Shown here: piece by piece, positions 8,483-18,101 of the stretch
Position numbering within the stretch: the stretch's first letter is position 1
Layout of the letters: each line of letters starts with the position of its first letter
Assembly: GCA_034429975.1 (NCBI GenBank)
Contig: DAOUFM010000135.1
Span: 62,001-126,000 of the forward strand
Source of the DNA: UBA6170 sp034429975
Lineage (GTDB): Bacteria; Chloroflexota; Anaerolineae; Anaerolineales; Anaerolineaceae
Length of the DNA stretch: 64,000 bases
Direction: 5' to 3'
The notes under the pieces: generated by a model
The model's database searches: none
Told to the model about the DNA's origin: nothing
The model's input: the letters and a program-made list of their open reading frames with translations, nothing else
Position numbers and translations under genes: made by a program

Positions 8483-8486
8483 CCTG

Positions 8487-9152
8487 ATGTTGTTGGCAAT
8501 CGATAGCTCAACACAAACCATTGGTATCGCCTTATTTGATGGCTCTCAGGTAGTAGGTGAAATTGTATGGCAGACAAAAAACCATCACACCGTTGAGTTA
8601 TCACCAGCGATCGATGAGTTAATGAAGAAATGTGGGATTAATTATTCGCAATTAAAAGGGTTGGCGATCGCCTCTGGACCGGGTTCATTTACCTCCTTAA
8701 GAATTGGCTATGCAATTATTAAGGGACTGGCACTTTCGCTGCATATTCCGGCAATTTCTGTACCTACTTTGGATGTTTTAGTTGCAGCACAACCTTTAAG
8801 AGATATTCCATTGTTTGCAATTCTTCAGGCAGGCAGAAATCGCTATGCAGTGGGAAAATATCTCCCCCAACCAAAACAATGGAAACTTGATGGGGAAATC
8901 GTTGTTAAAAAAATAGATGAATTAGCCACATCAGTTGATTCTCCAACGCTGCTTTGTGGTGAAATTCTATCTGAAGATAGTAATTATTTGTTAAGAAATA
9001 ATAAAAACTTCATCATCACAGCGCCTGTACAATCCTTACGCAGACCTTCTTATTTGGCTTATCTGGCATGGAAAAGACTGAAATCCGGAAAATTTGATGA
9101 TATACGTTTGCTTGCTCCAACTTACATCCATGTAAACAATCCGAATCTTTAA
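8487..9152 (+). CDS. tsaB: tRNA threonylcarbamoyladenosine protein TsaB
   Basis: ASKHA-fold partner of TsaD. The N terminus MLLAIDSSTQTIGIALFDG and the segment LAIASGPGSFTSLRIGYAI are diagnostic. ATG 8487 is preferred over an upstream in-frame ATG at 8424, because GGAGGA at 8474-8479 is placed correctly and the upstream choice would run inside tsaE. About 221 residues, typical. It lies 4 bases after tsaE. The metal and nucleotide residues of TsaD are absent, as usual in TsaB. Confidence 0.94.
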   Translation: MLLAIDSSTQTIGIALFDGSQVVGEIVWQTKNHHTVELSPAIDELMKKCGINYSQLKGLAIASGPGSFTSLRIGYAIIKGLALSLHIPAISVPTLDVLVAAQPLRDIPLFAILQAGRNRYAVGKYLPQPKQWKLDGEIVVKKIDELATSVDSPTLLCGEILSEDSNYLLRNNKNFIITAPVQSLRRPSYLAYLAWKRLKSGKFDDIRLLAPTYIHVNNPNL

Positions 9153-9167
9153 GGCAGGAGTAATTTT

Positions 9168-9704
9168 TTGAATTTTATTTTCAGAAAAATGGAAAAGAAA
9201 GATTTGCCAGCAGTAAAAACTCTGGATAAACTTGCTTTTTTAAATCCCTGGCCAGAAAATGCATTTAATTACGAAATAGAAAAAAACGAAAATGCACGCC
9301 TTTGGGTAGCAGAAATAGAACATGAGAAATCACGTGAAATTGTTGCAATTACGGTGGTATGGATTATTTTGGATGAAGCGCATATCGGTACTTTCGCAGT
9401 TCATCCAGATTGGCAACAAAAAGGTATTGGACGCCAATTTATGGCTAATATTTGTAAAGAACTGTATGAGGCACAAATTATTAAGATATTTCTAGAAGTC
9501 CGTGAATCCAATACGAATGCCATAAATTTATACCGGCATTTTGGGTTTAAGGTAGATGGTGAAAGAAGAAATTATTATCGGGATAATAGCGAAACAGCCA
9601 TTTTAATGAGTGCGATGATAAGGGATTGTGATGACTATTCTGATTTGATTAAAGAAAGTGATTTCGAGAAATATATTCATCGAAAGGAAATCGGCTTCGA
9701 ATGA
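9168..9704 (+). CDS. rimI: Ribosomal protein alanine N-acetyltransferase RimI
   Basis: GNAT acetyltransferase; RimI acetylates the N terminus of ribosomal protein S18. The acetyl-CoA motif is VHPDWQQKGIGRQFM (Q/RxxGxG/A), followed by FLEVRESNTNAINLYRHFGF and the RNYY segment. The start is TTG 9168 with GGCAGGAG seven bases upstream; the first in-frame ATG (9189) would trim the first strand. Its position after tsaE-tsaB supports RimI over other GNATs. It overlaps the next gene through ATGA. Confidence 0.88.
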   Translation: MNFIFRKMEKKDLPAVKTLDKLAFLNPWPENAFNYEIEKNENARLWVAEIEHEKSREIVAITVVWIILDEAHIGTFAVHPDWQQKGIGRQFMANICKELYEAQIIKIFLEVRESNTNAINLYRHFGFKVDGERRNYYRDNSETAILMSAMIRDCDDYSDLIKESDFEKYIHRKEIGFE

Positions 9705-10348
9705 AAGATTTAGCAGAAATAGCTTTTCAAATTTCAATCTGTCAAGATTGCGACCTTTACCATTCCAGATTTAAGTCAGTTCCTGGAGAAGGTCCAGAAA
9801 ACTCAAAAATAATTTTTATTGGGGAAGCGCCAGGATTTCATGAAAACCAACAAGGTCGGCCTTTTGTTGGACAGGCTGGAAAATTTCTGGAAGAATTGCT
9901 TTCGCGAGCGGGGCTGGATAGAGAACAAGTTTTTATTACCAATATTGTGAAATGTAGGCCGCCAGGAAACCGTGACCCTCAGCCGAATGAATTAGAGGAA
10001 TGTTCAAAGTATCTGGATCGTCAAATTGAGTTGATAAACCCCAATATAATTGTTACTCTAGGACGGTTTTCCATGGCGAAATTCTTTGGACCAGTTAAAA
10101 TAAGTCAAATTCATGGGAGAATTAGGAAAATTGATGGTAGGTATTACGTGGCAATGTACCATCCCGCCGCTGCTCTTCATCAACCTGCTTTGAAAAACAC
10201 ATTATTAGACGATTTCACAAAATTAAGAGATTATATTAAGCAGATTTATTCTTCAAACCTGCAAAATACATTAAAAGATGAAAAACAACATTCTGAGATG
10301 AAAAAACAGGATGATGAAGAAAAACCAACACAATTGACCTTATTTTAA
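9701..10348 (+). CDS. Family 4 uracil-DNA glycosylase
   Basis: DNA-repair enzyme that removes uracil. Motif A is GEAPGFHENQQGRPFVGQAG and the later motif is MYHPAA. Four cysteines placed as in the iron-sulfur family 4 enzymes are visible: CQDC near the N terminus, NIVKCRPPGNR, and LEEC. The C-terminal 30 residues are charged and low-complexity. It overlaps rimI by four bases (ATGA), so it is translated from the same mRNA. Confidence 0.92.
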   Translation: MKDLAEIAFQISICQDCDLYHSRFKSVPGEGPENSKIIFIGEAPGFHENQQGRPFVGQAGKFLEELLSRAGLDREQVFITNIVKCRPPGNRDPQPNELEECSKYLDRQIELINPNIIVTLGRFSMAKFFGPVKISQIHGRIRKIDGRYYVAMYHPAAALHQPALKNTLLDDFTKLRDYIKQIYSSNLQNTLKDEKQHSEMKKQDDEEKPTQLTLF

Positions 10349-10364
10349 ACATGTGGGAAACAAT

Positions 10365-11681
10365 ATGTCTATCAAACAAAAATTATTAAAGAAATTTGAA
10401 AGTAAAGAAGCAAAAATTGCAATTCTTGGAATGGGTTATGTCGGGCTTCCTTTAGCGGTCGTATTTGCAGAGGCTGGGTTTGAAGTCACTGGCATCGATC
10501 CTAATCCGGAAAAAATTGAATCTTTAGCTAGGGGTGAAAGCTACATTATTGATGTTCCTTCTGATCAGATAAAGAGATTGATCCAGGATAAAAAATTACA
10601 TGTCACCACCGATTTCTCAGTGATCACAGAAATAGACGCAGTCTCAATTTGTGTTCCTACTCCTTTACGAAAAACGGGTGATCCGGATTTATCATTCATT
10701 ATTTCTGCAACTGAGTCCTTATCAAACTATTTGCATCCTGGTATGGTTATTGTTCTTGAATCGAGCACCTACCCAGGAACAACACGCGAAATGGTGTTAC
10801 CTCGTCTGACAGATTGTTGCGATTACAAAATAGGTGAGGACTTCTTCCTTGCTTTTTCCCCCGAAAGAGTTGATCCAGGAAGAAAAGATTGGACAACAAT
10901 TAACACTCCAAAAGTGATTGGCGGTATTACAGAAGAGTGTTCTGAAGTTTCAGCTGCCTGGTATTCTAAAGCTCTCGAAACTGTGGTGCCAGTATCTTCA
11001 ACTGAAGTCGCTGAAATGACTAAATTATTGGAGAATACATTCCGCATGATCAATATTGGTTTGGTGAATGAACTGACGATTATGTGCGACCGGTTGAAAG
11101 TAGATGTTTGGGAAGTGATCGAAGCGGCTGCCACAAAACCTTTCGGGTTTATGAAGTTTACCCCTGGACCTGGGTTGGGTGGACATTGTATCCCAATTGA
11201 TCCACTTTACCTCTCCTGGAAATTAAAATCAGTTAATTACACTGCTCGTTTTATTGAACTTGCCTCTGAAATCAACACCAACATGCCAAGGTTTGTAGTG
11301 GGAAAAGTTCAGGACGCGTTAAATGAGGCTGGAAAACCAGTTAAAGGGAGCGATATCCTGGTTTTAGGGGTTGCATACAAACCCGATATTGATGATACGC
11401 GCGAATCGCCGGCACTGGATGTTATCCATTTACTGGAGCAAAAGGGGGCAAAAGTAAGCTATCATGATCCTTACGTCCCATTCATTTCTCAGGATGGTTG
11501 GGAAATGGAATCAATTAAAGATTTGACCCAGGGTTTAGAAAGCTCGGATTGTGTGGTGATTGTAACCAACCACAAGACCTATGATTATGATCTTGTCCTT
11601 CAAAAATCTGCGATCATTGTTGATTCCAGGAATGCGATTGGCGCAAAAGGCAAAAAAAATCCTAAAGTGGTCAGGTTGTAA
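10365..11681 (+). CDS. Nucleotide-sugar dehydrogenase (UDP-GlcNAc/ManNAc or UDP-glucose type)
   Basis: Oxidises a UDP-sugar to the uronic acid with two NAD steps. It has the NAD motif AILGMGYVGLPLA near the N terminus, VPTPLR, and the catalytic cysteine in PGLGGHCIPIDP; the C-terminal domain is also present. The VPTPL and GHCIP forms resemble the WbpA/WecC branch more than classical UDP-glucose dehydrogenase. ATG 10365 is preferred over GTG 10353 because GGGAA precedes it. It opens the polysaccharide locus and overlaps the epimerase gene by one base. Confidence 0.9.
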   Translation: MSIKQKLLKKFESKEAKIAILGMGYVGLPLAVVFAEAGFEVTGIDPNPEKIESLARGESYIIDVPSDQIKRLIQDKKLHVTTDFSVITEIDAVSICVPTPLRKTGDPDLSFIISATESLSNYLHPGMVIVLESSTYPGTTREMVLPRLTDCCDYKIGEDFFLAFSPERVDPGRKDWTTINTPKVIGGITEECSEVSAAWYSKALETVVPVSSTEVAEMTKLLENTFRMINIGLVNELTIMCDRLKVDVWEVIEAAATKPFGFMKFTPGPGLGGHCIPIDPLYLSWKLKSVNYTARFIELASEINTNMPRFVVGKVQDALNEAGKPVKGSDILVLGVAYKPDIDDTRESPALDVIHLLEQKGAKVSYHDPYVPFISQDGWEMESIKDLTQGLESSDCVVIVTNHKTYDYDLVLQKSAIIVDSRNAIGAKGKKNPKVVRL

Positions 11682-12661
11682 TGGGTAATTATATCGTTAC
11701 AGGCGCCGCAGGATTTATTGGGCAGCGTGTTTCTGAATTATTGTTGTCTGAAGGCCACTCTGTTTTTGGCTTGGATAATATAAATGATGCTTATGATGTC
11801 AGAATGAAAAACTGGCGACTGGATCAATTAAAAACAAGTCCGGCTTTTAAATTTAAATTATTGGATATCAGTCAGTTTGACTCATTAAAAGAATGGATCA
11901 TATCAATAAAAACGCCAATTGACGCTATCATTAATCTGGCTGCCAGGGCGGGGGTTAGGCAATCCGTTGAAAATCCATGGGTATATGTAGAAACGAATGT
12001 TGTAGGTAATTTAAATTTATTAGAAATTGCCAGACAATTTGGAATTATGAAATATATTTTGGCTTCCACATCCAGTCTTTATGGAGAAAATCCACCATTA
12101 CCAACCCCAGAAACAGCCGATAGCGACCACCCTTTACAACCTTATGCTGCCAGTAAAAAAGGTGCAGAAGCCTTATGTCACTCTTATCACTATTTATATG
12201 GAATTGATACAACGGTGTTTCGTTATTTTACTGTTTATGGACCTGCTGGAAGACCAGATATGGTGATGTTTCGATTTGCAAAATGGATCGCAGAAGGTTT
12301 ACCTGTTAAAGTTACAGGTGATGGAAATCAGTCACGAGGGTTTACTTACATTGATGACATTGCCCGCGGAACAATTCTTGGGTTAAAAAAGGTAGGTTTT
12401 GAGTTAATTAATCTAGGTGGACATGAGGTTATTTCGATTAACAATTTAATCCATATGATGGAAGAGAAAATAGGCAAATTGGCGATTGTTGAATATATTG
12501 AACAGCATAAAGCGGATGTATCTCAAAATTGGGCAAATGTAGAAAAAGCTAAAAATTTGTTAAACTGGGAGCCCCAAATTACTCTCGATCAAGGCATATC
12601 TAATTTGGTTAAGTGGTATTTTAAAGAAAGGAATTGGGTCAGCCAGGTCGCTACACCATGA
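11681..12661 (+). CDS. NAD-dependent UDP-sugar epimerase (uronate 4-epimerase-like)
   Basis: Extended short-chain dehydrogenase of 326 residues. The Rossmann motif is TGAAGFIGQRV, the active-site Ser region is STSSLYG, and the YxxxK pair is in PYAASKKGAE. The segment GLDNINDAYDVRMKNWRL is close to UDP-glucuronate 4-epimerases. Together with the preceding dehydrogenase it would make a uronic-acid precursor such as UDP-galacturonate or its N-acetyl analogue. Substrate is inferred from this pairing. Confidence 0.86.
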   Translation: MGNYIVTGAAGFIGQRVSELLLSEGHSVFGLDNINDAYDVRMKNWRLDQLKTSPAFKFKLLDISQFDSLKEWIISIKTPIDAIINLAARAGVRQSVENPWVYVETNVVGNLNLLEIARQFGIMKYILASTSSLYGENPPLPTPETADSDHPLQPYAASKKGAEALCHSYHYLYGIDTTVFRYFTVYGPAGRPDMVMFRFAKWIAEGLPVKVTGDGNQSRGFTYIDDIARGTILGLKKVGFELINLGGHEVISINNLIHMMEEKIGKLAIVEYIEQHKADVSQNWANVEKAKNLLNWEPQITLDQGISNLVKWYFKERNWVSQVATP

Positions 12662-14040
12662 AATCTCCGGCTAAGATTTACCAGGAATTGGTTCAAGATA
12701 AATCTTTAGGGGATGTATTCAAAAATGTGGGTTATATGGTTACCAGTAATACAGCCAGTACTGGATTAACCTTTATTCAGGGGATGTTGGCTGCCATAAT
12801 TCTAGGGCCAGTTGAATATGGCTTATTAGGAATGGTTGTTTCATTCGCTTCCAATGTGAATCGCTTATTATCCTTTCGAATGGGCGAATTGGTGGTTAAA
12901 TTTGCCGGAGAAAGTGTTGAGAAAAATGAAAATGAAAGAGCGGCTGCAATTGTTAAATTTGCTGGCTTGGCTGAAATAACCACATCAGCCACTGCGTATT
13001 TATTATTGTGCCTGCTGGCTTCCTGGGCTGCGAGAGTAATTTTAAAAGAACCTTCTATTTCTCCCTGGATTATTATCTACGGCTTGGCATTATTGGCTAA
13101 TTTTATGACAGAAACTTCCACGGCTATTCTGCAAATTGGCAATCAATTTGGCAGATTGGCATCGCTTAATTTCTTTCAAAGCCTATTAACTGCCATCTGG
13201 ATCACCATCTTGTTTTTTATTAAGGGCACGCTCGGACAGGTGTTAATTGCTTATCTAGCCGGCAAATTTGTTTTTGGAATTGGAATATTTATCTATGCAA
13301 TGCATACAATGAAAAAATTAGTTGGAATAAATTGGTGGAAATCAAAAATTTCAGAATTAGAAGGAAAGTCAGAAATAATTAAATTTGCATTCAGCACGAA
13401 CATTAGCTCCACGCTTAATTTAATTATTCGGGATAGTGAAGTTTTATGGGTGGGATATTTTCTGAGTCCACTCTATGCAGGTTATTACAAGTTTAGTGTG
13501 GCAGTTATCAACGCCATAATTTTGCCTGTCTCCCAATTTATTACAGTTACTTATCCACAAATTAACAAGAAAATTGTATCGCGTCAATGGAACGATTTAA
13601 AGAAACTCCTCAAAGGAACCAGCGCTATTGCCCTTGCCTGGATTATCCTGTGTGTGATTGGATTACTCGTGTTGGGTGAATGGTTGCTGTCTTTTGTAAA
13701 AAATGGCGCCTATATTCCATCTTTACCCTATATTTATGTTTTAATTATTGGATATGGATTTGCCAGCGTATTTTTCTGGAATCGAAATTTGTTACTCTCT
13801 TTCAATTTACCAAATGTAGTATTGGTTATTATGACAATCGTTGGGGGGGTGAAAACAGCTTTGATGTTTTTATTGATTCCAAAATTTGGTTATTTAATGC
13901 AAGCTAGCTTGTTAAGCGCATACTTTGTGATCTCAATTGGATGGATGGTATACTTGGGGTTGAAAAAATTGTCCTTTGAAGAAAAGGTTCCTACAATTAA
14001 TGCGGATAGCGATAATTACTACCAGCCGGATCCCCTCTAG
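12658..14040 (+). CDS. Polysaccharide flippase, Wzx-like (MATE/MVF superfamily)
   Basis: About 460 residues with a dozen or so hydrophobic segments, fitting the oligosaccharide flippases that move lipid-linked repeat units across the inner membrane. The N-terminal pattern (NTASTGLTFIQGMLAA followed by GPVEYGLLGMVVSF) is typical of Wzx. The start at ATG 12658 overlaps the TGA of the epimerase; an earlier in-frame start at 12634 is unlikely. It overlaps the GT4 gene by 41 bases. Confidence 0.85.
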   Translation: MKSPAKIYQELVQDKSLGDVFKNVGYMVTSNTASTGLTFIQGMLAAIILGPVEYGLLGMVVSFASNVNRLLSFRMGELVVKFAGESVEKNENERAAAIVKFAGLAEITTSATAYLLLCLLASWAARVILKEPSISPWIIIYGLALLANFMTETSTAILQIGNQFGRLASLNFFQSLLTAIWITILFFIKGTLGQVLIAYLAGKFVFGIGIFIYAMHTMKKLVGINWWKSKISELEGKSEIIKFAFSTNISSTLNLIIRDSEVLWVGYFLSPLYAGYYKFSVAVINAIILPVSQFITVTYPQINKKIVSRQWNDLKKLLKGTSAIALAWIILCVIGLLVLGEWLLSFVKNGAYIPSLPYIYVLIIGYGFASVFFWNRNLLLSFNLPNVVLVIMTIVGGVKTALMFLLIPKFGYLMQASLLSAYFVISIGWMVYLGLKKLSFEEKVPTINADSDNYYQPDPL

Positions 14041-15127
14041 TACTGCAAATAGTATTCAAGTTATGAAAGTATGCCAGGCTTATTGTCAACTGGGGCATAA
14101 TATTACTTTAATTGTTCCTGGAAGGGGTGAGGTAGATTGGGAATCAATTACCAAAATCTATGGGATAAATTGTAAATTTCCAATTAAATACTTGCCTAGC
14201 TTTAAGCTTTTCCGTCGTTTTGACTTCTCCCTTTTTTCTGGAATCTCTTTATTGCTAAAGAAATATGATTTGGTGCATACTTGGCTTCCGCATATTGGGA
14301 TCGTTGCCGGTGTATTAAAAATCCCGTATCTAATGGAGCTACATGAACTCCCTACAGGAAAATTCGGGCCGGGTATTTTTAAGAGGATCTTGTTATCTAA
14401 AAGTAAAAAAAGATTTCTATGTATAACAAATGCATTAAAGAAATTTTATGAACAAAAATATAAGTTTAAATTTCGCAAAGAGGAAGTGGTTATTGCTCCA
14501 ATGGGGGTTGTTCTTGAGCCATATCAGCATTTAGAGAATCTTTCTGAATTAAAACAAAAACTGGGAAAAGTGAATAGGTTTACCGCCGTATATACCGGAC
14601 ATTTATATCCGGGTAGAGGAATGAATTTGTTGGTCAGTTTAGCAAAAGAACTACCTGAGATTTTTTTTCTTTGGGTGGGCGGGCGTCTGGATGATGTGAA
14701 CTTTTGGAAAAATGAGATTCAATCGCAAAACATTAAAAATATCAAGCTAACAGGTTTTGTTAACAATGAAGAGATTCCGGGCTATCAGACAATTGGTGAT
14801 GTGTTACTGATGCCATATGAAAATAATATTTCTGGTAGCAGTGGCGGCAATACAGTGGATTATTGCAGCCCGATGAAGATGTTTGAATATATGGCTGCTG
14901 GTAGGCCAATAATATCCAGCGATTTGCCAGTAATCCATGAAGTTCTCAATGAAAAGAATGCAATTCTTTGCAAATTCAATGATATTCAATGTTGGACGGA
15001 TGCGTTAAACATGATTAAAAATAATCCAGAGGTAGGAAAAAACCTGGGATCTCAGGCTCGTAAAGACGTCGAGAAATATACCTGGAATAAACGAACAACA
15101 CAAGCATTAGAAGGTTTTATTGAATGA
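14000..15127 (+). CDS. Glycosyltransferase family 4
   Basis: GT-B sugar transferase of about 375 residues. The N terminus MRIAIITTSRIPSSTANSIQ contains the usual acceptor-side loop. The C-terminal half has YTGHLYPGRGMNLL and ends with the E-x7-E-like segment CSPMKMFEYMAAGRPIISSDLP. It adds one sugar to the growing surface glycan. ATG 14000 is taken rather than the upstream 13976, since the family consensus starts there and AAGG precedes it. It overlaps the flippase gene (to 14040) and the next gene (from 15124). Confidence 0.87.
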   Translation: MRIAIITTSRIPSSTANSIQVMKVCQAYCQLGHNITLIVPGRGEVDWESITKIYGINCKFPIKYLPSFKLFRRFDFSLFSGISLLLKKYDLVHTWLPHIGIVAGVLKIPYLMELHELPTGKFGPGIFKRILLSKSKKRFLCITNALKKFYEQKYKFKFRKEEVVIAPMGVVLEPYQHLENLSELKQKLGKVNRFTAVYTGHLYPGRGMNLLVSLAKELPEIFFLWVGGRLDDVNFWKNEIQSQNIKNIKLTGFVNNEEIPGYQTIGDVLLMPYENNISGSSGGNTVDYCSPMKMFEYMAAGRPIISSDLPVIHEVLNEKNAILCKFNDIQCWTDALNMIKNNPEVGKNLGSQARKDVEKYTWNKRTTQALEGFIE

Positions 15128-16668
15128 ATTGGATTAAACGCCTAATTTTTCCTTTGGCTTTAAGTCTTTTATGCACAGTTTTTACGATTTCTTTCTCAAA
15201 ATTTGATTTTGAATTAGCTTTTTGGGGTACTTTTTTCTTTACAGCGATTTTGTTTTTGACTTTGGTTAATTTATTTTTTTCCCTAGGTCCAAATAAATTT
15301 GTTGGTTGGGTAATTATTTCTGCTTTTCTTTTACGTTTTTTATTAGGTTTAGTGACGACTTATCACCTTATTGATTGGGGTTATGATGAAATCCAATACA
15401 CTTACGGATATTTGTTTCGAGATTCTTATAACCGTGATTTACAAGCATGGGAATTTCTAAAAACTGGAAAACCACTCTGGGCTCTTTTTACGACCAATTT
15501 CTTTAGCGATCAATACGGTGGTTTGTTAGCTTTATCTACTGTAATTTATAAAGTGTTTACACCCCTTGCGCATGTAAAGATGAATATTATTACCCTTGTT
15601 GTGACCATTAATTTGATAGGGGTAAATTTTCTGGCAAAAGGATTATTGGAAAAAGAAAAATCCACTCATCTTTCAAGTAATTCCAAAGTAATGATTTTGA
15701 TTTTTGCTTTTTATCCTGATTCGATTGTCTTTGGAGCTTCTCAAATGCGAGAGCCGATCTTGTTAGGGTTGTCAGGATTTTTATTTTGGTTGATTCAGAA
15801 GCCCTCTTTGAAGCTAACTACAAAGGTTCTGTTTGCATCTTTATCTGCCATTTTAATTTTGGTGGTTTCTTTGAAGATCGGTCTTTTTATTTTATTTGCG
15901 TTTTTATTATGGTTTATTTATCAATCTTCCCATAATAAAAAAACTTTATTTAATTCAAAAATCATCTTTGTATCATTAGCAGTTTTTGTTCTAGTTGTAT
16001 TGTATTTTTCGTATAGCTGGATTATTGAAGCGGCAAAATGGGATGCTCTTGTTCTTGAACGCAATTCAGGATTTGTTCAGTATATTGTTTCTACAATAGG
16101 GAGCAGGTACAGATTAGTTTTTGCCTCATTGTATGGATTATTCCAACCTGTTTTACCGGCTGCTTTAATTGAACCATCGAAACTATTTTGGAAGATACTT
16201 AATTCAATGAGGGCATTAGGGTGGTATCTGGTAATGCCATTCTTAAGTTATGGAATCATTTATTTCTTTCGAGAAAAAAATAAAGAAAAGAAATACGAAT
16301 TTCTACTTGTTTGGGGATTAAGCATATTTTGGATTATTCTATCTTCAATTCGAGCTGGTGGGGATATGTGGGACAATCCCAGGTATCGGTTAAATTTTCT
16401 CTTATTCATTGCATTTTCAGTTAGCCAAAGTCTCTCTTATGGATTAAAAAATAAAGATCATTGGTTGACTAAAATATTCATCGCTGAAGGTTTTTTCATT
16501 TTATTTTTCTTAATATGGTATATCTCCCGATACACAGGACTTATTAAGAATCTACCGTTTTTTCCAATGGTTATTATTTTAACTATTATATTTCTACTTA
16601 TTCTCTTAACTGGAATTATTCAGGAAATAAAAAATAAGAAAAACCAGTCAATTTCGAATGGATATTAA
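15124..16668 (+). CDS. Polytopic membrane protein, possible GT-C glycosyltransferase
   Basis: 514 residues with about 12 hydrophobic segments. After the third, a periplasmic-side loop carries GYDEIQYTYGY, an acidic motif placed like the catalytic Asp of GT-C enzymes. No closer family is recognised. It lies between a GT4 and a Wzy-like gene (convergent), so transfer of a sugar from a lipid-linked donor outside the membrane is a reasonable guess. A polymerase role is the main alternative. The start ATG overlaps the GT4 stop through ATGA. Confidence 0.6.
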   Translation: MNWIKRLIFPLALSLLCTVFTISFSKFDFELAFWGTFFFTAILFLTLVNLFFSLGPNKFVGWVIISAFLLRFLLGLVTTYHLIDWGYDEIQYTYGYLFRDSYNRDLQAWEFLKTGKPLWALFTTNFFSDQYGGLLALSTVIYKVFTPLAHVKMNIITLVVTINLIGVNFLAKGLLEKEKSTHLSSNSKVMILIFAFYPDSIVFGASQMREPILLGLSGFLFWLIQKPSLKLTTKVLFASLSAILILVVSLKIGLFILFAFLLWFIYQSSHNKKTLFNSKIIFVSLAVFVLVVLYFSYSWIIEAAKWDALVLERNSGFVQYIVSTIGSRYRLVFASLYGLFQPVLPAALIEPSKLFWKILNSMRALGWYLVMPFLSYGIIYFFREKNKEKKYEFLLVWGLSIFWIILSSIRAGGDMWDNPRYRLNFLLFIAFSVSQSLSYGLKNKDHWLTKIFIAEGFFILFFLIWYISRYTGLIKNLPFFPMVIILTIIFLLILLTGIIQEIKNKKNQSISNGY

Positions 16669-18101
16669 TTATTAACATTTTTTGGTCCGATAGGGTTTAT
16701 CGAAACCAACCCCAAAATAACCCAATAATAGGGTAAAGCAAAACTGTCGATACTAAATCCTTCGATCAAGAGGGCAATTAAAGCAAGTTTCCCTATGATC
16801 CCTAAATATCTACGTGTGTTATTGGATGCTTTTTGGTTTTGATTCGCTTTAATAAAAATTAACAGGAGCCAGGTAACAAATACTATAAATCCAGCAATAC
16901 CTGTTTCAGCTAGTAAACGAAACCATAGGTTTTTGATATTACCCTGATAATTGGCTTGATATATTAAATGCCTGGGTTCATCTAATGCCCAGGCAAAAGA
17001 AGGAAGATAATCTCTAAAGAAAAATCCTACATTTTCTAACCCGACACCGAATATGGGGAAGTCGTTAAAAATCTTCCAGCCTGTTTGCCAATACAAAACC
17101 CTTTCAGCAAAAACAAATTCATTTGCTATTGAATAAATGTTTTTACCTTGATATGTTTCTAGCTTGAACATTGACTCCATTCTGGAATCAAATTTACTAA
17201 ATAAAAACAATCCTAATACAAGCAGCAATAGATAAACCAAAATAAAAAAAGCTGGCAGGAATTTTACAATTAACCTTTTTTGATTTATTTTTGATTTATT
17301 TAATATCTTGTTTATAACAGTTCTGTTTAATAGATAGAAAAGATAAGAAAACATAAATGCGAAAGTAATCCATCCCACCCTTGATTTTGAAAAAATTAAA
17401 ATAAAAATTGCTGAACCTAAAAATAAATCTTCAACAATAAAGAATTTCCATTTCTTGAAACCACTATTCCTGGTAACTGTAGCACTAATCCACATTGGGA
17501 TGTAGAACATATTCATCTGATGGGCTAACCAGGATGGTTCAAATGCAAATCCAGTTAATCGGTCTCTATATAGAATTCCGGAGGTTGTTATAATTTTCTG
17601 AATTTGGAACATCCACTCTGGATATGTATTCAATATTTGTCCGAAGTAAAATTGAAATAAGCACCAAACCAAGAGTGGCAGATAGCTGTACATGATTATT
17701 CTGATAGTATTTTTGTAAATTCCTTCAGATTGAAAAAATTGGATGGAGATCAGGTAAAAAGAAATCCCAATAAGTAAGGTGCCAAGGCCCTCGACAATAT
17801 TTTTGAAGATTGAAAATTCTTTTTGAATTGGGATGGGTAACCAAAAAGATAACAAGGAAGAAACAAGAGCGAAACACCCAAATAATAGCAATGGGTATGA
17901 AATTGGTTGTATCTTCGCTGTTTTGTTTAGGAGTGACCAAAAAAAGAAAACCAGTAGAAGCGCTAAAATAATGATGGATGGGGCAGCCACCATATTCGAG
18001 TGTAATAACTGGCTAGCAAGGGGAAGACTGGTAAAAGGCAATAAAAAGATTAACAAATACCAGAGGATCTCACTTGTTTTTTGAAAATATCTACTTTTCA
18101 T
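16665..18101 (-). CDS. O-antigen ligase/polymerase family protein (Wzy-like)
   Basis: 478 residues with 10-12 transmembrane segments. The Wzy_C-type core is seen in FSKSRVGWITFAFMF followed by a large loop ending in GVGLENVGFFFRDYLP and a further helix cluster. Such proteins polymerise repeat units or ligate glycan chains on the outer face of the membrane. It lies on the opposite strand to the rest of the locus and overlaps wzz by 11 bases, so the two form a small inverted operon. It overlaps the end of the preceding plus-strand gene by 4 bases. Confidence 0.8.
   Translation of the reverse strand: MKSRYFQKTSEILWYLLIFLLPFTSLPLASQLLHSNMVAAPSIIILALLLVFFFWSLLNKTAKIQPISYPLLLFGCFALVSSLLSFWLPIPIQKEFSIFKNIVEGLGTLLIGISFYLISIQFFQSEGIYKNTIRIIMYSYLPLLVWCLFQFYFGQILNTYPEWMFQIQKIITTSGILYRDRLTGFAFEPSWLAHQMNMFYIPMWISATVTRNSGFKKWKFFIVEDLFLGSAIFILIFSKSRVGWITFAFMFSYLFYLLNRTVINKILNKSKINQKRLIVKFLPAFFILVYLLLLVLGLFLFSKFDSRMESMFKLETYQGKNIYSIANEFVFAERVLYWQTGWKIFNDFPIFGVGLENVGFFFRDYLPSFAWALDEPRHLIYQANYQGNIKNLWFRLLAETGIAGFIVFVTWLLLIFIKANQNQKASNNTRRYLGIIGKLALIALLIEGFSIDSFALPYYWVILGLVSINPIGPKNVNN

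Noticed and set aside
8424..8486. Upstream in-frame start for tsaB
   Set aside because: It lies inside tsaE without a ribosome site, whereas ATG 8487 has GGAGGA.
12634..12657. Extended N terminus for the flippase
   Set aside because: It lies within the epimerase gene; ATG 12658 at the stop-start overlap is the natural choice.
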